Position numbers and translations under genes: made by a program. Under the pieces are notes generated by a model. The model searched no databases and had not been told where the DNA came from. It was given only the letters and a program-made list of their open reading frames with translations. From NCBI GenBank assembly GCA_014607495.2, contig CP053150.1:14094495-14158494 (forward strand): 64,000 bases of DNA, read 5' to 3'. This DNA comes from Carposina sasakii (lineage: Eukaryota > Arthropoda > Insecta > Lepidoptera > Carposinidae). Shown piece by piece: positions 21,801 through 34,666 of the stretch. Every line of letters begins with the position of its first letter. Position 1 is the first letter of the stretch.

Positions 21801-24800
21801 ATTGGTATAATTAAAGTGTACTAACTTAATAATGCAGTATCGACAAAAAAGAGTCTATTAACTTTTTTCTATTGAAAGTGCTACAATTTAGACAACACAT
21901 TAGATACAAAGCGATGGCAACAGGAGCAAATGGCGGAAAATAAACTTTATGCGTGGGCCCTTTCCTTGTAGTTAATGAATACTCTAATTATTTTAACCAG
22001 TGAGCTTGATAAAAAAACACGGTCGATGTCGCAAAAATAGATGAACCTACACCACCGAGTTAATGACTTCGAGCGCGTTACTTACATTGATATATTAAGA
22101 GAAGATGTATAAACTGGTTTCATATAAAAAGTACATGACCAAACCGTATTGCCCAGAAAGGCATTAGCAAATCATCAATAATCTCCCAACGCGACACCGG
22201 CATTTCTACATTGGCTACAAATCAAAGTAATGTGACGTGTTTTCCCGTAACATACAGAAGAAAAATAATTCTCTAGAGGAGTTATTCAGGAAGACTGGAA
22301 GAATACCTACCGTTTTAGATATTTAACCTCATAATTTTATACACATTAATCGCTCTCTCTGTAAGTACAGCTTACAAGCCTATAATTTTGTAATACATAA
22401 TATTATAGACACATTTAAGATGTATTATCGAAGACGAAGTGTTGAAAATAAGTGCGAAAAAACTGCATATCGGCCGGACCATCAGTTAACAAGTGGTAGT
22501 CCGAGCTTCTGTTTAATGACCAGCTATTTTATGATCCGCCAGTAGGTTCGTGGTTACATAGAAATTAGCAATAATTTGTTTGTACAGGATAATGGAGGCC
22601 TGTCTAGTGTCCATCCGTTTTGTAGACTTAGGAATCGGGGAGACGTAACTAGTAAAGATATCCAGTCTATGAGACGACAAGCTTTATAATTTATATTTAA
22701 ATAATATGAATTGTATAGCCTGGTAGAATTTAAAATACAGGTAAACATAATATATTACATACACTGTCAAGAAATAAAACATTATAATTTTACTTAAAGC
22801 GTCCTATAGTTCTATCCTATCCTGCCTGGCAGCTGTATAACATTAGACACGGACAGGGCAGTCCTACTCAGCACTTGAGGTTCCCATATCGAATGGATGT
22901 AATCAATCGTTGGTAGCCATCAAAAATGAAAATAAAAGACGTGTACAATTTATATAAAAGCGGGCCAATTGCATTCTGAATCAAAATGGGCAATAACGAG
23001 ACTATGACCTACCAGACATTATTGTGTCGAATCTTCGATACATGGAGAGCCAAAGCAAATATCTAACTATTGTGACATGCATCAGATATTTCACATAATT
23101 ATTAATTATACTCATGGTAGATGTTATAAATATATTTTAGTTTCTAAATTAGGTACTGAAGTAGTTACACAGACCAGTTAATTGCCCTAATTTACCTGCC
23201 ATAAAAAGCAAAGATGGACATCTCCGGAGTCCTCTCTAGTTTATGCAGGACTATTTAAAACAGGAAATTGCAAATTACAATGTGCGTAGAACGGTCAAAG
23301 TTGTGAATTTACATGATTGTGAAGTTCGACACATAAACATTTCCATAATTTGTCTTCGCACATTTTGATACAACATTGTAGTATCACTACCGTCTCGAGA
23401 TTGCATTACAGTAGAGAGTTTTACACCAATTGAACAGTGAATTATTGAGGTAACCAAAGCATATTTTCTTCTTTTTATTTTTGCGACCAGTCAGGCCTGG
23501 TAAGGCGGCACCTACCAGTTTCTTGAAGCGCTTACCACACCTCGAAGATCAATTACTTGTAAAATAGATGCCAAAGAAACTCTATTGGCGCGATAGTAAT
23601 TATCTATCGGTCTCTGTTACTGCCTCTTTGCTATATTGCTATATTTCTGATCTTCTAAGCGGTTTTAAATGCAGTTAAGCATTTAGTACGACTGATTAGA
23701 ACCACAAGCGTATTGGAGATAGCTTTACTAGAGTCAAATATTAATAGTTAAATCAAATGTAAGACAAAGGAAGGGTTCACTTTCCTTTGCCTGATCAAAT
23801 GTTGAATTCCTAAACAGCCCATTGTCTACAACTGGGCAGATATTTGAGTTCTCTGCTGTATATGGACAGACAGACATGAATAGATAGTAACTCTACCAAG
23901 GATTGTATGATTCACTTGCCTCCGCTTTTTGCGGAGCTTTTTATAGTTGTATCGACACCAAGCTACATTTATAGACAGGTAATATTAATAGATTTTTCGA
24001 GATCGATAACTACGGCCTCCTTACAAAATCAAATTGTGCCTACGCCCTATAATTTTGTTTAAGAACATGAAATACATACAATTACATATATCAAGATCAA
24101 AAACCATCACACCACAAAACGCGTGTCTTGCTTGTCACTCTTTAATATTTGTCAGACTCGGCACAATTTATTTCAACTAATTCGCAAACAATTCGCTTTT
24201 AAGTTTACATTACTTACAATGCATTCTCTCTCGCCTCTGTAATTTGTTTCCGTTCTGTCGTCGATAAACTTTAACCATTCGATATAATCGACTGATAACT
24301 TGTTTGTCGATACAGACAGACTAATAGAATTATACCCGCCCGGTGACATTTCCTTTTCAGTTATCATTAATTGCAACTGGAGACGGGCATGAGCGTTTTA
24401 TTTAATGTGCTTCACACTCCCTGGCTGTGGCACGTGACATGCACATGACCCTTTTCAGGCATCTCCTAGCCAGTAGGTATCGACAGTTTTGGAATAAATT
24501 ACTTACATATTTAAATGCTTAATGTCAACTGAAGTGTCTGATGTATTTATTTACATCGAAGCTCAATCCAACCCTGATATGGTTTTGCTACGCTCAACTC
24601 TATATTTTAAAACAGCGTAATTTTTTAAAATAGCCATATGTGTGGTTCTAAGGAAATTTAAATCTATTTCCATTTTACAGATTTTCCAAGACTAATAGAA
24701 TGACTGGCACGGCAATTCGTTCTTGGTAACTTTTTATTTAACCATGTTGTAATTAGGAAATTCATTTAAAAATTAGAAAACATGAGGTTAATTTTGAAGT

Positions 24801-27647
24801 ACCTACGTTTATGTTTTATAAATAATATATATATGTAACCAAATAAGGTACAGACAACAAAGTACTAATTGAGCCAATAACCTGACAAGATTGCTTAAGC
24901 TCACAAAGCTAACATAACAAACTTAGCCTTAAACATGAAGATCACACACCAAAACAAGAGTCAAAAAAACAACGGCACGTAAAATAATAGCAACCATTCA
25001 TTGTGAATACAAAACACGAGGAGATAGAGACGTCGCAAGTGCATGTGAATTCGCACACCCCTGCGGCGGTCAGCAGATGGGCTCGACAGCCAGATTAATA
25101 AGGAGTCAGGACTACTCCGCCCAGTAAGGGCTGCTATGCCGCATTAACAAAGAACGATCACTATAGGAACAAATTTATCAGTGTTAAAAGACTAAAGATT
25201 TGCTTTGGCTTTGTCTTTATCGTCTTCGAATTCATTTTCCTAACCAAAACTAATGTAGAGACAAACATTATACGCAATGTTGTAGTTAGCTATTTTTTGC
25301 ATGGTCTGCGAAAATCAATTCTAGTAGTATTAAAAGTAGTAATCCAGGATAATAACTCCTTTACCTACTTGAGTACAAAACTATTTTAAAGACAGTTTCT
25401 CATGTACGAATCGATAATTGTGTTATTGCCAGTTGCGATCCACCTCCTGCCTCCGCAAGCCACCCTTCTAGTCATTTAACACTACCCGCTGCAGCTAAGC
25501 TGATTACACCAAAATCACCACGAGACAGGACTACACGTGCCTTATAAGTTATAACCCCATTCATAAGTTGTCTGGCTAGAGTACTTAAGAAGTTTAAGAT
25601 GTTTTAATAAAGTTATATAAAACTGTAATGTGAAAGTAAATACCTAAGAAACAGCATTAAAATTGATCGATTCGATAATACATTTATATAGATAAGGACA
25701 GTAAAATCTAAAGCTTTATCCCTTTAGACACATTTTATGCAATAAACGAATTGCGCAATATTTTCAGTTTACTATACGACTCTACGACTATAGGTGTTTA
25801 TATCCCAAAAAGCTGCTTATAATTGAACAGTATTTGGAAAGTACCTACGGAACCCTGAACCGCAATCTACCGAATATCAGACATCCAAAATAATCTCTTT
25901 TATAAATATGCGGAAACATGTTGCAATACCATAAGTAATGCTGATGCCTGTATTAGGCGAGATCCCGCTCCTCTCGACACTCGCTGTCGATAGATCATAC
26001 GCGACCACCGACCAAGTATGGTAGGAGCCGTCTGATGTCATAGCTCTTGTGGGCTAATCAGTCAAGGGCGCCTATTGTGGAAGTACTGGTAATGTTGTCG
26101 ATCATTTTTCTTAACAATGTCATTTCATTATACATAAGGGTAAGGTAAGATAATATCCTCAAACAGGGTTTAATGTTGACAGAAATACACACACAAACAA
26201 ATACAACGAGCGTAAAATCTTCAAGAATTTTTTTTTGAGGCTTTAGTTTAAAATAGTAAGCAGTTAATTACATATAACTGTTTCTTCTTTGTAATAGAAG
26301 GGTGGAGAGCATAGGTCATATGACTACATAGATGTTACTAATAAATTAATGAAATACTTACATACAATAAACAATGACAAATTGTTATCAAATGAAAGAT
26401 TGATTAATCAATTGCCATACCTATAACTATGAAGTGAAAGAACTCTACTTAGACCTAGAAACAAAACTAGGGAACCTACAAACGTGCAATAATTTTGAGA
26501 CAAAGGATTTTTCGAAATACAAATATGGAGATAAACATTAGGACGAGGACAAAGTCGAAATTTCATCAACATTGCAGTCTTTGTAATTGCTCAAAAATAC
26601 TGTATCTAACACCAATGACGGCGAATACACATTAACACAGTAACTAAATAACATCTCTTAAAACGGCCAAAGCATTTCAGTCCTAAAATATTCTAGAAAA
26701 GTACTCAAATAGCCTGCATGTGAAACCGACACCATAATTACGGTAGACAAAAGGAACCAAGTATCGAGAACTGACGAAAATCGTAATGACGCAATGTACG
26801 CGTAGGTAGATAATAATTTAAGTAATGCACAGTTGTAATAAATCGCGATTGGATCTGATTTGATAGGTTTGGATACAAACTTGACAAGACTAGGTAGGTA
26901 ATACGCAACAGGGAAATGAATAAAACGCACTGAGAAAGACTTCAATGCTTCCTTTCAATTTAAGTCTCTCTTAATCTATCCATCAAGTAGGTGCAGTCTG
27001 TATCTAAGTTTAAAATGTATAGCCGGCTTTTTTTCGCCGTCATTAAATACCTAAGTAAGGGAATATGCGTCTGACACGAAAACAGATTTTTTTATATTTT
27101 TTTCGAAAGATATTACAAATACAAATCGAATAGTGCAAAAATAACATCAATCGGTTAGTAAATACCAAAGTTACAGGAGTTTAAAAGTTTGAAAAATTTA
27201 ACAAAAAAAATTTACAACATAAAAGGAGTCAAAACATACAATTTTACCCATATTTTGAATTATCACATTGATTTAATAAATACTCTATTAATATCTGCAC
27301 CTATTAATAAACAACTTTTATTGACAACAATACACAAAATATAAAATATTACGTATAAGATTGCATTTTTCCCCATACTAATTTGAGACGGTTGTCTATT
27401 ATGAGGTCAAAGTCTTTGCCATTTTAGTATGGAGCAAACGGAGCGTTTCAAAAACATTTTGCCGGCTCGTATTTTTGGATTGCAATTTGATTTACAATCC
27501 AAAACGGTTAAAGCTAAATATGCCATTCCAAAGGCAAACTTTGTTAATTTTTTACGTAGAATATAAAAATGAAATAAAAAAAATCATGCATATACCCTAT
27601 TATTGTTCTCAGATAGCTAAAAGACGTTAGGAAGTTTATGTCGGATT

Positions 27648-28035
27648 AGTGGACGCCCGCGACTCCGTCCGCGTGGACTACAGAAAAAATAAAATGTCGA
27701 AATTATCCGGGATAAAAACATTTTCCCGGAATAAAAACATTTTCCCGGGATAAAAACATTTTCCCGGGATAAATAGTAGCCTATATGTTAAGTGGGACCT
27801 GTCACAATATGTCCCTGAAAACGTCCTGCCGTTTCTGAGATTAGCGTGCACAAACGCACAGACAAACAGAAAAACCGACAAACAGACAAAAATTCCAAAA
27901 ATCATCGTTTTGGGTCCTATTGCCAACGCAATAGGACCCAAAACATAAAGTTCTCCTATAATATTTGTTCTCATATATCTTCCATGTACAGACAGCGATC
28001 CGTTACATTTTTATTATATGTATAGATAGTTTTAT
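27648..28035 (-). repeat. Dispersed repeat F, copy 2, with an internal tandem array
   Basis: Shares GTGGACGCCCGCGACTCCGT and TTAAGTGGGACCTGTCACAA with 4934-5150. At 27714-27776 a 20-bp unit (CCGGGATAAAAACATTTTCC) is repeated about three times. Nearby, TTTTGGGTCCTATTG and its complement form a small hairpin (27908-27943). No coding capacity. The strand is arbitrary. Confidence 0.65.
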
Positions 28036-30002
28036 AAAAAAGAATGTTGCCCTACAAAAATAAAAACGTTTTAATGTTCTGCATAACTAAGATCAAATAG
28101 GTAGGGCAATAAATGAACTCTCCTTTAAAACGGGCAATTGTATGATTGAAATAAATTGGTAAGTGTATAATATTGTCCAAAATCAATAACTATTTTACAA
28201 CCTAACCTAAAGTAAGGTATATTTTATTATAATTTCAATTATACAGTTTATATCATTACACAACGTTCACCGTAAGGTTAGAGGTCGAGTTTGCTCATGT
28301 TAGGTATTATAATACACGTCGAAAATTGTAAAGATGACTTAATTGTGATAAATCATCTTAGCCAGCGATAATTACATCCGTGGCCGCAGTCGTATCACGG
28401 TCATGCTAGCGAAGTGGTTACCACGCCAAAAGATATTTTGCAGAGGATTTTTTTTCTTTTGAAGGGCACACGTGTGTCCGCGGTGATCCGATGCGCAAAT
28501 GTAGAGTGCCTCTTTTAAAACGATGATATAGAGAAAATTTATAAAACGATGATATAGAGAAAATTTAATTTAGTTAATAGACTTTCTGAACGTCATAGGT
28601 TGGTTCTTATAGGCCTACGTTCACTAAATCACCAGTGCAGTCGACATCACGAGTGGGTGTGCTTTGATTACTAAATAACAAATTGCTTTACTAAACTTGT
28701 TAATCTGGAAATTATTGCAGTTGTATAAGGAAGGAGTTTTAAGTTGCAATTATCAGAAACTTTAGAGATTCCTACAATTATTCGTTAATGTTAATAACAA
28801 CTAGCGGCAAAGACAACAATACACCCAGTCAAATCGACAATGGATTTTATCAGTAAATTTAAAGGGATTTAATACATTCTCACACTCCTATACCTAATCA
28901 AGTTCTACACTTCAGTATTAGTAGAGTTAACTTGTATCTTCAACCAGTTACGTATTATTTTCGCTTATTCATGACAGCAAAATTGAAACGGAAAATTCGA
29001 CTTTTCTTTACGGAAAAATCAAGCTGAAGCAGTAAAGGTCCATTAATGCCCCTGATAAGTATAAATGGTCCAGATAAATACAAAAACCTGCGAAAAAAAA
29101 CGAATCTGTCACGATCGTCACCGCTGCGTCATGATCGTCACCGACTCATGTGTGGCAAAAAAGCAACACATGTAACGTTGTTGCGACCTCAGCACAGCAC
29201 GTGCGGCAGACTTACTGGTTATCGCTCGTGCTTGTTGAATAGACGTATATAGGGTGAAACTATCTTTAATCTTCCATAAGTATGAGTAAATTAATATAAA
29301 AACTGTAGTTAGACAATGCAACAACATTTCATAAACTTCAGAAAACCGAAACTAGTAGCTTATAACATTTACCAGTAATTTTATTACAACCAGACCGAAA
29401 AGAAAGCCAATCAAATCTAAAGCAGCATTGACTATCGATAAAGATACAGCAAACAATGCAGAGATCGATATCTATCACAATGGAGATCAGGAAGCGGTGA
29501 GACAGGGTCTAATTAACCCAAGGTCCAGCACCCCAGCTTGCGCCGAACATGTCTGCCCATTCAGAGGCAGTGGTGTGTGACGGTCGGGAGGTCGCTACTT
29601 ACGCTGACATTCTTTATTTCACCGTAAAGGAAATATAGAACACCTTACGACTAGGCAGTGATTATGTGCGTTGTCAAGCGCTATAATGAAGAAACTAAGT
29701 CCGTTGACATATACGGTGCATTACGACTGCAACATACGTGTAAGGGAAGGATCAGGAGGACCGCCGTTAGATTGTTTAATTTCGTGAAGTTAAGGGTAAC
29801 ATACCTAATATACGAGTACACAGGCCTTTATACCATCAAAGTAGTAATACCACCATAGATCTACCTTTACCATAAATTAACTTGCAAGCACAAAAAAGTA
29901 TCCCGCGAATCTCTCAGATGAATAAATAATTATAATTTAACGTTCAGGAAGACATCCCCTGTGTAATAATTTTTTTTAAATCCGTACCTAGTTTATAAGA
30001 AA

Positions 30003-30185
30003 CTAGCGACACGCCCCGGCTTCGCACGGGTGCAGTGCTGATACATATAAACCTTCCTCGTGATCACTCTATCTATTAAAAAAAACCGCATCAAAATCCG
30101 TTCCCTAGATTGAAAGATCTAAGCATACATAGGGACGGACAGACAGCGCCAAGCGACTTTGTTTTATATTATAATATTATGTAGT
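30003..30185 (-). repeat. Helitron-like terminal fragment, copy 1
   Basis: The minus strand ends GCACGGGTGCA...CTAGT-type: plus-strand ACTAGCGACACGCCCCGG then GCTTCGCACGGGTGCAG. A short GC hairpin followed by CTAG-T fits a Helitron 3' end. The body (AGGGACGGACAGACAGCG) matches the opposite-orientation copy at 57285-57455. Confidence 0.6.
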
Positions 30186-30186
30186 G

Positions 30187-30405
30187 AAGTATCCTACTAA
30201 TATGGATGAATGGATAGATGAATGGATGGATAAAGGGATGGATGGATGTTTGTTACTCTTTCACGTAAAAACGGCTGGAGCGATTTTAACAAAATTTGGT
30301 ATGGACTTAGCTGACACTCTAGATTACCTTATAGGCTACTTTTTATGCCGGATTATTTAGACATTTTGTTTTTCTGTGGTTCACGCGGACGTCCACTAGT
30401 TAGGT
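30187..30405 (+). repeat. Lepidopteran-type dispersed repeat with (ATGGATGG) expansion
   Basis: A GGATGAATGGATAG-type microsatellite leads into TTTCACGTAAAAACGGCTGG and GGCTACTTTTTATGCCGG, and ends near CACGCGGACGTCCACTAGTT. The tail resembles repeat F. No open frame. Confidence 0.55.
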
Positions 30406-31377
30406 GAATAAGAAAAGCTTTCGTGCGCCCCATGACAGGTTTGTTTGTTAGTTAATTATGCCGTCTATAGGAAGACGTTCTACTATTCTCCTTGTGCTCT
30501 GACCCACGTCTTTTCTTTTTAAATGTAACACCGTTTAAGAGGCTGCAGCTTCTGAGAGTTCCGTGAGGTGTATTGATAGAGATTTATTGAGTAGAGAAAC
30601 AGAACAATTGTTAAATCATTTACCTACACATTATGTTTATATCGAAAGAAGTATATTAGTACTTACTTAAACGAAAAGATGTAAAACACAGAAAACGTTA
30701 TATTTATACAATAGGAAAAAGTTTGTAAGATGGTTTAAGAATAATAACAGATTCTGCTGATACATCAGCAAAGTTATGTGGTAGTTTTCGATCGCGTTAT
30801 TTCCCCATAACTCTACCCGCTTTCAGACATTAATATATCAACGCGTGATGTAGGTAAGTTACAATATAATTTTCTTTTATTGTGACAGCCGAAACTAAAA
30901 TTCCATCCAATATTAGGAAATCCATTTACCTTTAGCTTATAATTGAAATAATTACACAACCTATTACAGGTGCTAAACCACAGTCTGCTGGTCATTGAGG
31001 TGTTATCTACTGGTACGATAACCCGAACCATTGATCCATGAAGCTGATCGTGGAGAGCCGTCGCTCATTGACGCGCGTCGTTCGATGGGGTAATCTTGCG
31101 GTCATCCCGCTTTGTGTGCATCGGGAGCGGCATAAAATTATCTGGGCATTAGAGGGTCGAGGGGCGGGTGGAGGGACCATTTGTCATCTGCGGGGGCGGG
31201 GGAAGAAAGCGGGCAGCAGACGCGACCACAAAAACAAGACGCTAGGGCGCGCCGGCTACCGTGCCTGATACAGCCCCGCCGACTCGAATGGACATATTAA
31301 CAAATGGAATAATCAATGGATTATTGTTTGCAAGGATTTTGATATAAGTATTTTACATTATGCAGAGTACTATGTCC

Positions 31378-31429
31378 TGCGCTGATGCAGGGCCTCACCA
31401 GAATAAATTACTGTATATCCTTCCGTGCC
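31378..31429 (-). repeat. Start of a repeat A copy running into the assembly gap
   Basis: GCGCTGATGCAGGGCCTCAC and CAGAATAAATTACTG correspond to the beginning of repeat A in the reverse orientation (compare 60266 and 63367). The copy is cut off by Ns after TCCTTCCGTGCC. Confidence 0.6.
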
Positions 31430-31929
31430 NNNNNNNNNNNNNNNNNNNNNNNNNNNNNNNNNNNNNNNNNNNNNNNNNNNNNNNNNNNNNNNNNNNNNNN
31501 NNNNNNNNNNNNNNNNNNNNNNNNNNNNNNNNNNNNNNNNNNNNNNNNNNNNNNNNNNNNNNNNNNNNNNNNNNNNNNNNNNNNNNNNNNNNNNNNNNNN
31601 NNNNNNNNNNNNNNNNNNNNNNNNNNNNNNNNNNNNNNNNNNNNNNNNNNNNNNNNNNNNNNNNNNNNNNNNNNNNNNNNNNNNNNNNNNNNNNNNNNNN
31701 NNNNNNNNNNNNNNNNNNNNNNNNNNNNNNNNNNNNNNNNNNNNNNNNNNNNNNNNNNNNNNNNNNNNNNNNNNNNNNNNNNNNNNNNNNNNNNNNNNNN
31801 NNNNNNNNNNNNNNNNNNNNNNNNNNNNNNNNNNNNNNNNNNNNNNNNNNNNNNNNNNNNNNNNNNNNNNNNNNNNNNNNNNNNNNNNNNNNNNNNNNNN
31901 NNNNNNNNNNNNNNNNNNNNNNNNNNNNN
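31430..31929. other. Assembly gap of exactly 500 N
   Basis: A run of 500 Ns. The round length suggests a placeholder for a gap of unknown size. It separates a repeat A copy from the photolyase exon. Open frames spanning it are artefacts. Confidence 0.97.
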
Positions 31930-32017
31930 CAAATAATGCACTTGGACCTAAATAAATTCTATAAATACAAAACTTTTTAACAAAACCTCCTTTCAGTAAG
32001 AAAGTGAAATTGCTTAC

Positions 32018-32381
32018 TGAAGAAAACATCTAAATACTTAGCGATTATACAGAAACATACGTGCAACGGAACTTCGTTCTTTAATGCAAGTTTTTGAGCA
32101 AATAAGAAGGCCCAGTTGTCTTGTACTCTACTATCTCGAGACATCCAGTACACAATTCCTTCGCATTTGTCGGCAACCATCTGTTCCTGCGATATTATGC
32201 GAACACGCTTCTTGTTAAAATTATATTCTAGTATAGATGTTGCAGTTTCTTCTCGTTTCTTTTGTATGCTTTCCATGAAATCCTTAATAACATTTTCAGG
32301 TTCAGGAGAACTTAGATTCGATGTTGAGGCAGATGAGTTCGACAACTTTGTTACTTTCGCTTTCTTTTTAGGAGGTGCCAT
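32018..32381 (-). CDS. phr: Class II CPD photolyase, first exon only
   Basis: ATG at 32379-32381; the exon ends at donor GTAAGC (32012-32017) after 121 codons plus one base. The family splits UV-induced cyclobutane pyrimidine dimers using light and FAD. The N-terminal photolyase domain is plain: RVRIISQEQM, GIVYWMSRDSRVQDNWAFLF and LKNEVPLHVCFCI. The protein starts MAPPKKKAKV, a good match to a classical monopartite nuclear localisation signal, followed by a serine-rich linker. The class II family runs to roughly 460 residues; the catalytic FAD-binding C-terminal half is not visible. It should lie in the 500-N gap or to its left, where I saw none of it. It is either an intact gene hidden by the gap or a 5' remnant. 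Confidence 0.85.
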
Positions 32382-32791
32382 TTTAAAAAGGGAATAACAC
32401 CGGTATGTTCTTTGAACAAATAATAGTGCCAGCTTTGGAATATATACCTACTTCATTACTTAGTTAAAATATATAAAAAACAATTGAAAATTAAATTAAC
32501 AAAAGCGCGCTCATCGGCGAAGCATTTTTTTTAAATATTTTTTTTATTTATCCTGACTGAATCCGGAGAACGTCAAAGCAATAAATTCTTACAGCCAACT
32601 AGCCATCTATAATAAATTATTTCTTGACTCGACTCAAACATACGTTTAAGTAAACTTGATAAGTAAAGAACTTTAAAAACTATTTAGAGCACTGGCGGAC
32701 TAACAGGGGGGCGGTGGGGGCGGTCCGCCCCGGGCCCCACAACTGAGGGGCCTCGGATTGGCATATTTAAAAAAAAAATTCCTTGTCTACT

Positions 32792-33424
32792 CAGGGGTGC
32801 GTTCGTGTAAGCCGGCGAAATCTTAGCCGGTTAAAAATTATCTAGCGAGGGATCGCTAAACGGAGTCATAGTGCTTATGTCAATATCAGCTGTCAAATTC
32901 AATTGGCAGTTGGCAGTTTGTCAAACAATATCTATTCAGCTCGACACTTGGAGAGTTTTTATTACTTTTGTTGTAATCTTCGTGATTTGGAAATAATTAC
33001 ACAGTTAAAATGGCAAACTCTACCTTGTCGTAAATCATTCTGCCCCTTTCATCTACAACAATTTGCATTGAAATTTCATCCATGATCCACTCAGACACAA
33101 TACAATAAATTATTCACTCGTGTTTCAATTTTTCAACTCAATTTAAAAGTATTCAATCAAGGCGCGAATCGAGCAAAAAACAACAGACAGCTGTCATTAG
33201 TGTCAATCTGACAGCAGGATAAGATTTCGCGACCTAAAAAGCACGCTAGAATTTATCCTAGCCAGGCGAAAATTTATACCAGCGGACGAACGTGAACGGG
33301 TCGGATAAAATTTTGACAGTTTAAGTTTTCGCCTCGCGGAGTGCTTGAACGGGGTGTTTAACATTTAGTCAGTTTAAATTTTAGACCGGCTAAGATTTCG
33401 CCGGCTTACACGAACGCACCCCTG
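32792..33424. mobile_element. Nested foldback-type DNA element
   Basis: CAGGGGTGCGTTCGTGTAAG at left is matched inverted at right (CTTACACGAACGCACCCCTG); the inverted match continues through CCGGCGAAATCTTAGCCGG, about 40 bp in all. No clear target duplication was found. No coding sequence. Confidence 0.82.
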
Positions 33425-33468
33425 ACAATGTTATTTTAACATAATCTGCTGTAATTAAACCATTCTTC

Positions 33469-34322
33469 CAATAGAATTATAACCTATAGAAGTATAGTCC
33501 GAAGGCCGATTTTAGGAATTTTTATGGGTGCAAATTTGAACCAATCGCGGCTCTGTCATTCAGTGCTCAGCGGTCAGTGGCTACGTGTGTATGTCAACCT
33601 AAAGGACTTACCATGACGAAATGTGCACTGAGATCCTGCCAAAACTATGCTCAAAAACATAAGAAAATAAAATATTTGATGTTTTTACGCAATTTCATTG
33701 ATAAAACAATAAATACACAATCAAATTTTCATATTTTTTTATCTGTCATTGAAAACAAAATGTTGCCATAAGTGTGAAATTTTACCCTATTTTTAAACAT
33801 GCAGATTGTAGGTAAAAGTAGTTGGATCTACTTTGTCTTTGATTGATTGTGGAATTACCTGCAAGCTCTCTCACCGAATTATTTAAAACTACATATTGTT
33901 ACTATAATATTATGTTTAATTGAAATTTGATCTTTAAAATGGGCATCGTTCTTTCCTTTATTGAATGAAATAAAACCACGGAGAATGGCCTTACAGCTTT
34001 GTTGACATAATGACAAATTATTCAGAGGGACAATTTTTAACAGAATATTGTATTTTTTTGTCACACTTTTGGACCAATGATGTGGAAAAGTCCGATCATC
34101 TCCTTTTAATATATTTAAATTTCATGATAACTCTACAAGAGTGTGCAAATCAGTATACTTCTCAGCATCAATAATAATTTTATCGACTATTTACCACATC
34201 TAGGGAAAAAACATTTTTAAGGCAACATTAATTTTATGTCATGCATACTTCAAGTCGATATTTTATGCCTATTTTTTCGCCTTGCGTTTGGTTGGAACAC
34301 CTTTCTATAGGTTATAATTCTA
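33469..34322. mobile_element. Nested remnant with inverted ends and a THAP-like fragment
   Basis: AATAGAATTATAACCTATAG at 33469 is inverted near 34300-34322. Just inside the left end, a plus-strand frame at 33613-33771 starts MTKCALRSCQNYAQKHKK. That gives the C-x4-C spacing followed by N seen at the start of THAP zinc fingers, which occur in P-element-type transposases and in host proteins. The rest of the domain is lost. The boundary and class are tentative. Confidence 0.45.
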
Positions 34323-34398
34323 TTATTCTTCCGATCATTTACCATAATAAGTAAACGGTGTAGGTACCTAATTCATCTAAGTTCATAAGATTCATAAC

Positions 34399-34666
34399 CA
34401 GAGGTCGGAATTAGGTAGTCATTTATGTACTTGCATCGAAATGTTGATATTAATGTGGACCTTCCCAGGATTTCTAATGGACAATCCCGTGTGGCCAACA
34501 ATATTACAAATAAATAATAATAAAACCCTCAGAGATAGACAAATAAAACAAAGATAATTAACATAAAATGTTTATTAGTTTGTAATTTGAGGCATATCCA
34601 CTTTATTCTTTCGCTGTATGAAATCAGTGCAAGTATATAAATGACTCTACCTAATTCCGACCTCTG
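34399..34666. mobile_element. Nested hAT MITE with perfect 8-bp duplication
   Basis: Ends CAGAGGTCGGAATTAGGTAG and its inverted partner (CTACCTAATTCCGACCTCTG) are flanked on both sides by TTCATAAC (34391-34398 and 34667-34674). The inverted arms reach about 35 bp. It sits inside the larger hAT element and is therefore younger. Confidence 0.92.

Larger units (their letters stand above)
18862..31377. other. Long stretch without a recognised gene
   Basis: About 12.5 kb with no exon I can support. GC-richer patches at 20560-20760, 21380-21610, 25970-26060 and 31040-31270 showed no known protein in any frame. The missing first exon(s) of the epimerase would be expected here or in the gap. One weak candidate start is 29603-29610 on the minus strand: ATGTCAGC followed by a strong donor GTAAGT, after AT-rich leader-like sequence. 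Confidence 0.4.

Noticed and set aside
25501..25560. Possible missing N-terminal exon of the epimerase (CTCGTGG on the minus strand)
   Set aside because: The frame giving V-S-W hits a stop immediately and lacks the family's flanking residues.
31360..32029. Frames of 176-219 codons around 31.4-32.0 kb
   Set aside because: Mostly translated Ns across the assembly gap.
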